24,965 nt of DNA, taken from NCBI GenBank assembly GCA_902491895.1, contig CABUJH010000029.1, positions 1-24,965 of the forward strand, given 5' to 3'. The translations under genes were made by a program, and so were the position numbers. Positions within the stretch are counted from its first letter, which is position 1. Each line of letters opens with the position of its first letter. Positions 22,345-24,965 of the stretch are shown here, one piece after another. The stretch comes from an uncultured Collinsella sp. Its GTDB lineage: Bacteria > Actinomycetota > Coriobacteriia > Coriobacteriales > Coriobacteriaceae. The notes below the pieces were generated by a model. The model worked only from the letters and a program-made list of their open reading frames with translations. It had not been told where the DNA came from and made no database searches.

Positions 22345-23060
22345 TGCAAAAGGCTATCTATGCCACCGTTGGGATCGACGAGCTTCTGTCGCATGTCCAG
22401 GCGCTCAAGGGCGTCGGCGCGCGCTTTGTGCAGATGCATGCCGAGCGCTGTGTGGACGACGGATCGTATCGCCTGGTCTATACGTTTATCAACGTCCGCG
22501 CTGCTCAGGAGAATATTGCGCAGGACGGCAGCTATGCGATCGAGAACCTGGTGGTTGAGGGAATTGATCAGTATCAGGAGATTCCGTCCATCAGCTCGTA
22601 CTATCCGGCGGTATTTCCGTTTGAGAACGAAGCGCACGACCTGTTTGGGCTTGCCATCACCGACATGCAGATCGACTTTAAGGGCTTTTTCTACCAGGTC
22701 TCGACTGCCGAACCCATGAGCGTTATCACGCCCGAGGTGAAGGCCGCACGCGAGAAGGCCATGAAGGTCCGTGCCGCCGCCGAGGCCAAGGCGCGCAAAG
22801 CCGCGGCCGAAAAGGCCGCCGCGGCTGCGGCTGCTGCAGGGGAGGGTGCTGCGAGCGCCGGCGACGCCGCGGGCGCCGCTGCTCAGCCCGCTGCGGCTGC
22901 CGGCTCCGATGCTCAGCACGATGAGGCCGCTGCGAAGGCCGCGCTCAAGGCTGCCGAGATGGAGGCAAAGCTCGCCGCCATGGATCCCGAGAAAGCGGCC
23001 AAGGTCCGCGCGGCGCTTGCCGCTAAGGCCGCCCGCGACAAGCAGAAAAAGGAGGCGTAA
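22344..23060 (+). CDS. echD: Ech-type hydrogenase subunit D (NuoC-like) with long Ala-rich tail
   Basis: Of 238 residues, the first ~125 form a NuoC/EchD-type domain, with the typical ISSYYPAVFPFENEAHDLFG block (the E-x-x-D-x-F-G-like motif) and FKGFFYQV near its end. This subunit is a structural partner of the large subunit. From about residue 128 to the end (nt 22725-23057) the chain is a highly charged Ala/Lys/Glu-rich stretch of ~110 residues, with runs such as EKAAAAAAAAGEGAAS and REKAMKVRAAAEAKARKAAA. It is probably helical or disordered. Such a tail is not part of the usual EchD length. Translation is coupled to echC by the TAATG overlap, and the frame stays intact through the tail. 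Confidence 0.85.
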   Translation: MQKAIYATVGIDELLSHVQALKGVGARFVQMHAERCVDDGSYRLVYTFINVRAAQENIAQDGSYAIENLVVEGIDQYQEIPSISSYYPAVFPFENEAHDLFGLAITDMQIDFKGFFYQVSTAEPMSVITPEVKAAREKAMKVRAAAEAKARKAAAEKAAAAAAAAGEGAASAGDAAGAAAQPAAAAGSDAQHDEAAAKAALKAAEMEAKLAAMDPEKAAKVRAALAAKAARDKQKKEA

Positions 23061-23065
23061 GGTCC

Positions 23066-24154
23066 ATGGCACATCGCTCCGTTATTCCGTTTGGCCCGCA
23101 GCACCCGGTGCTGCCCGAGCCGCTTCATCTGGACCTGGTGATCGAGGACGACCGCGTCATCGAGGCAATTCCGCAGATCGGCTTTGTTCACCGCGGACTC
23201 GAGAAGCTCACCGAAAAGCGCGATATGCACCAGTTTGGCTACATCGCTGAGCGCATCTGTGGCATTTGCGCCGTGGGTCACAGCTATGGCTATGCCAGCG
23301 CCTGCGAGCGCATGCTCGACATCGAGGTGCCCGGCCGCGTGCAGTATATCCGCACCATTCTGCACGAGCTTTCGCGCATCCACTCGCATCTGCTGTGGCT
23401 GGGCCTGCTCGCCGATGCCTTTGGCTTCGAGGCACTGTTCTATCGTTCGTGGACTCTGCGCGAGCAGATTCTCAAGATCTTTGAGAGCACTTGCGGCGGC
23501 CGCGTGATTCTGTCGATTAATGAGATCGGCGGCCTTAAGCACGATATCGAGGACTCCGAGCTGGCGGGCATTGTCGAGACGCTTGACGCCATGCGCCCCG
23601 ACTACGAGGCTCTGGTGCATACGTTTTTGGACGATGCCAGCTGCGGCGAGCGCCTGCATGGCGTGGGCGTGATTAGCGAGAAGGATGCGCTGAATCTGTC
23701 GATGGTCGGCCCGTTCGGTCGCGCCTCGGGCGTGGATTACGACGTGCGCATGTTCGGCGACGGCGCCTATGCGGATCTGGCTGCGTTTGAGCCCATCGTT
23801 GCTACCGATGGCGATTGCTATGCCCGCTGCCAGGTGCGCTGTGCCGAGGTCACGCAGGCCATGGACATCATCGAGGAGCTTGTGGGCAAGATCCCGCACG
23901 ACGGCATCGGCGGGCGCACCAAGCTCACGCCGGCCGACGGTGCGCGTGGCGAGGTTGTGATTGAGCAGCCGCGTGGCGAGGCGTATTACTATGTGCGCGG
24001 CAACGGCACCAAGAACCTGGATCGCTTCCGCGTGCGCACGCCGACGTCGCAGAACCTGGCGGGTCTGACACATGCGCTGCAGGGCGTGCTCCTTGCCAAC
24101 GTGCCCATGATTATCCTGACCATCGACCCCTGTATTAGCTGCACGGAAAGGTAG
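23066..24154 (+). CDS. echE: Ech-type [NiFe] hydrogenase large (catalytic) subunit, NuoD-like
   Basis: The 362-residue catalytic subunit has both NiFe-binding motifs: RICGIC (R63, C65, C68) and DPCISC (C356, C359). It is therefore a true hydrogenase and not a complex I NuoD, which lacks these cysteines. Group 4 features such as FGPQHPVLPEP near the N-terminus and GFVHRGLEKL are present. The protein ends three residues after C359 (CTER, then stop). There is no C-terminal extension of the kind clipped by HycI/HyaD-type proteases; lack of this peptide is known for some Ech/Coo large subunits. Metal insertion would still need HypA-F, none of which is in this window. The start at 23066 follows GGAGG in the end of echD, five bases after its stop. 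Confidence 0.93.
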   Translation: MAHRSVIPFGPQHPVLPEPLHLDLVIEDDRVIEAIPQIGFVHRGLEKLTEKRDMHQFGYIAERICGICAVGHSYGYASACERMLDIEVPGRVQYIRTILHELSRIHSHLLWLGLLADAFGFEALFYRSWTLREQILKIFESTCGGRVILSINEIGGLKHDIEDSELAGIVETLDAMRPDYEALVHTFLDDASCGERLHGVGVISEKDALNLSMVGPFGRASGVDYDVRMFGDGAYADLAAFEPIVATDGDCYARCQVRCAEVTQAMDIIEELVGKIPHDGIGGRTKLTPADGARGEVVIEQPRGEAYYYVRGNGTKNLDRFRVRTPTSQNLAGLTHALQGVLLANVPMIILTIDPCISCTER

Positions 24155-24161
24155 GCGCGGC

Positions 24162-24503
24162 ATGAGTTTGCTGACATTTGCCAAGACAGCCTTGGGCTCT
24201 ATGGTCAAGCAGCCGGTCACGGTGTGCTATCCGCAGGAGAAGCTGACGGCTCCCGAGCGCCTGCGTGGGCATATCGTCGACGACATGGACGTGTGCATTT
24301 GCTGCGGTATGTGCGCGCGTCGCTGTCCGGCGGGCGCGCTCGCGGTCGATCGCAAGGGTGGAACGTGGTCGATCGACCCGTATGCCTGCGTGGTGTGCGG
24401 TGAGTGCATCGAGAGCTGCCCCAAGCACTGCCTGACTATGGACACCGCCCGCACCCCAGTCGCAGCGGACAAGACTCCCACAGTAGAAACCAAGCCGGAA
24501 TAG
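24162..24503 (+). CDS. echF: Ech-type hydrogenase 2x[4Fe-4S] ferredoxin subunit (NuoI-like)
   Basis: The 113-residue polyferredoxin subunit has two complete C-x2-C-x2-C-x3-C-P motifs: C45, C48, C51, C55 and C76, C79, C82, C86. It accepts electrons from soluble ferredoxin and passes them to the small subunit. The N-terminus (LLTFAKTALGSMVKQPVT) resembles the amphipathic start of NuoI/EchF, which lies on the membrane. An extra Cys, C47, lies within the first motif. The last ~20 residues are a polar Thr/Lys/Pro tail. It is the last gene of the operon, seven bases after echE, and is followed by a strong GC-rich hairpin. Confidence 0.92.
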   Translation: MSLLTFAKTALGSMVKQPVTVCYPQEKLTAPERLRGHIVDDMDVCICCGMCARRCPAGALAVDRKGGTWSIDPYACVVCGECIESCPKHCLTMDTARTPVAADKTPTVETKPE

Positions 24504-24513
24504 CGCTGGAATA

Positions 24514-24563
24514 GGGGCCGGTGGGGCAAAAATGCCCCACCGGCCCCGCGCTTAAACGCGCGG
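24514..24563 (+). terminator. hairpins ending the ech operon
   Basis: A perfect 14-bp stem GGGGCCGGTGGGGC (24514-24527) with its complement (24534-24547) has an AAAAAT loop, starting 11 bases after the echF stop. A smaller stem CGCG/CGCG (24548-24563, loop CTTAAA and neighbours) follows at once. No U-tract is present, so efficiency as an intrinsic terminator is uncertain. Confidence 0.65.
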
Positions 24564-24578
24564 TTGTGCCGTCGCGAA

Positions 24579-24732
24579 CAAAACTATGCCGGATTACGGG
24601 GCTGGATAGCGAACCTCCGACCATACAGAAAATCCCAAAAACAAAACCGCAGGTAGACTGCTTGCCGTTTTTCAAAAAAAGGCTGTATGGATGAGGACTC
24701 CGACTTTAGCCCCGTAATCCGGCATAGTTTTG
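24579..24732. repeat. 154-bp element with 25-bp perfect terminal inverted repeats
   Basis: Arms 24579-24603 and 24708-24732 are exact complements over 25 bp (outer part CAAAACTATGCCGGATTACG). Inside, CCATACAG (24621-24628) and CTGTATGG (24683-24690) pair, with CCTC/GAGG just outside them, and GCAG/CTGC lie near the centre. The interior is A-rich and has no credible coding frame. No convincing target-site duplication flanks it. It could be a miniature inverted-repeat element, a structured RNA or an intergenic palindrome. Together with 24504-24578 and 24733-24965 it makes a 462-bp gene-free stretch. Confidence 0.8.
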
Positions 24733-24802
24733 AATTAGCACCATATCCGTAGCAGCCCTTGATCTCCCGTGGACAGAGGGAAACGGATCATTTTTGCCTC
24801 AC

Positions 24803-24868
24803 GAGGGCTGCCGCGTGACCCGTCTGCCACGAAATGGGCCTATCTACTACGTTTAGGCGGCAGCCCTC
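24803..24868. repeat. 12-bp inverted repeat, 42-nt spacer
   Basis: GAGGGCTGCCGC (24803-24814) and GCGGCAGCCCTC (24857-24868) are exact complements. A third partial copy of the right arm, GCAGCCCT, lies at 24752-24759. It may be a leader structure or terminator between echF and the next gene. Confidence 0.55.
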
Positions 24869-24931
24869 GACCACGTCAAGTAATGCGAAATGAAAACCGA
24901 CGCTCCTATAAGTTGTCAATAGGCAGTTTGC

Positions 24932-24943
24932 GGGAGCGCTCCC
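24932..24943 (+). promoter_or_regulatory. LacI-family-type operator upstream of the next gene
   Basis: GGGAGCGCTCCC is a perfect 12-bp palindrome with the central CG typical of LacI/GalR operators. It matches the core of the CelR-type site TGGGAGCGCTCCCA known from actinobacteria. It lies 13 bases before AGGAG (24956-24960), a ribosome binding site for a plus-strand gene starting just beyond the window. This suggests a sugar-responsive gene to the right. Confidence 0.55.
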
Positions 24944-24965
24944 TTCAATTCGCACAGGAGCTCGT

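Noticed and set aside
22913..24220. 435-codon minus-strand frame opposite echE
   Set aside because: It covers a gene with intact NiFe motifs; the antisense translation shows no domain.
24579..24732. Insertion sequence with transposase
   Set aside because: The 104-bp interior has no coding frame and no clear target-site duplication was found. It is kept only as a possible miniature element.

Overview
The window is GC-rich, densely coding bacterial DNA. Protein content (a fused Ech-type hydrogenase, an NfnAB-like pair, a coriobacterial-looking glmU-prs-pth block, very Ala-rich tails) suggests a strictly anaerobic actinobacterium of the Coriobacteriia, most likely Collinsella or a close relative. 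This taxonomic guess comes from protein flavour and gene order, not from a marker-gene comparison.

Left part (1-6.2 kb, minus strand): nfnA-nfnB (electron-bifurcating ferredoxin:NADP oxidoreductase, or a close GltA/SudAB-type relative), pth, prs and glmU. These are housekeeping genes for redox balance, translation, PRPP and cell-wall precursor synthesis, separated by strong hairpins. Middle (6.3-15 kb): a plus-strand energy-coupling-factor (ECF) vitamin/cofactor transporter (T, fused A-A', S); exodeoxyribonuclease III on the minus strand; then a plus-strand run of a Sir2 deacylase, a FolP-FolK fusion with a large disordered insertion inside the DHPS barrel, and a degenerate biotin-protein-ligase-like protein; and convergently the type III pantothenate kinase coaX.

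Right part (15-25 kb, plus strand): initiator tRNA-fMet with its own promoter and terminator, three tandem ~81-bp palindromic repeats, a BaiCD/enoate-reductase-type flavoenzyme, an orphan IS150-OrfA-like helix-turn-helix gene behind an AT-rich leader, and a five-gene group 4 (Ech-type) [NiFe] hydrogenase operon in canonical A-B-C-D-E-F order, in which A (NuoL-like) and B (NuoH-like) are one 960-residue protein. Both NiFe-binding motifs are intact, and the large subunit stops right after the last one. The window ends in a palindrome-rich intergenic region with a LacI-type operator just before a gene that starts outside.

Working together: the hydrogenase would couple reduced-ferredoxin oxidation to H2 release and ion pumping, while NfnAB would exchange electrons between ferredoxin, NADH and NADPH. 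This link is inferred; the loci are 16 kb apart. The least ordinary items are the EchA-EchB fusion, the FolP insertion, the degenerate ligase and the large perfect intergenic palindromes.
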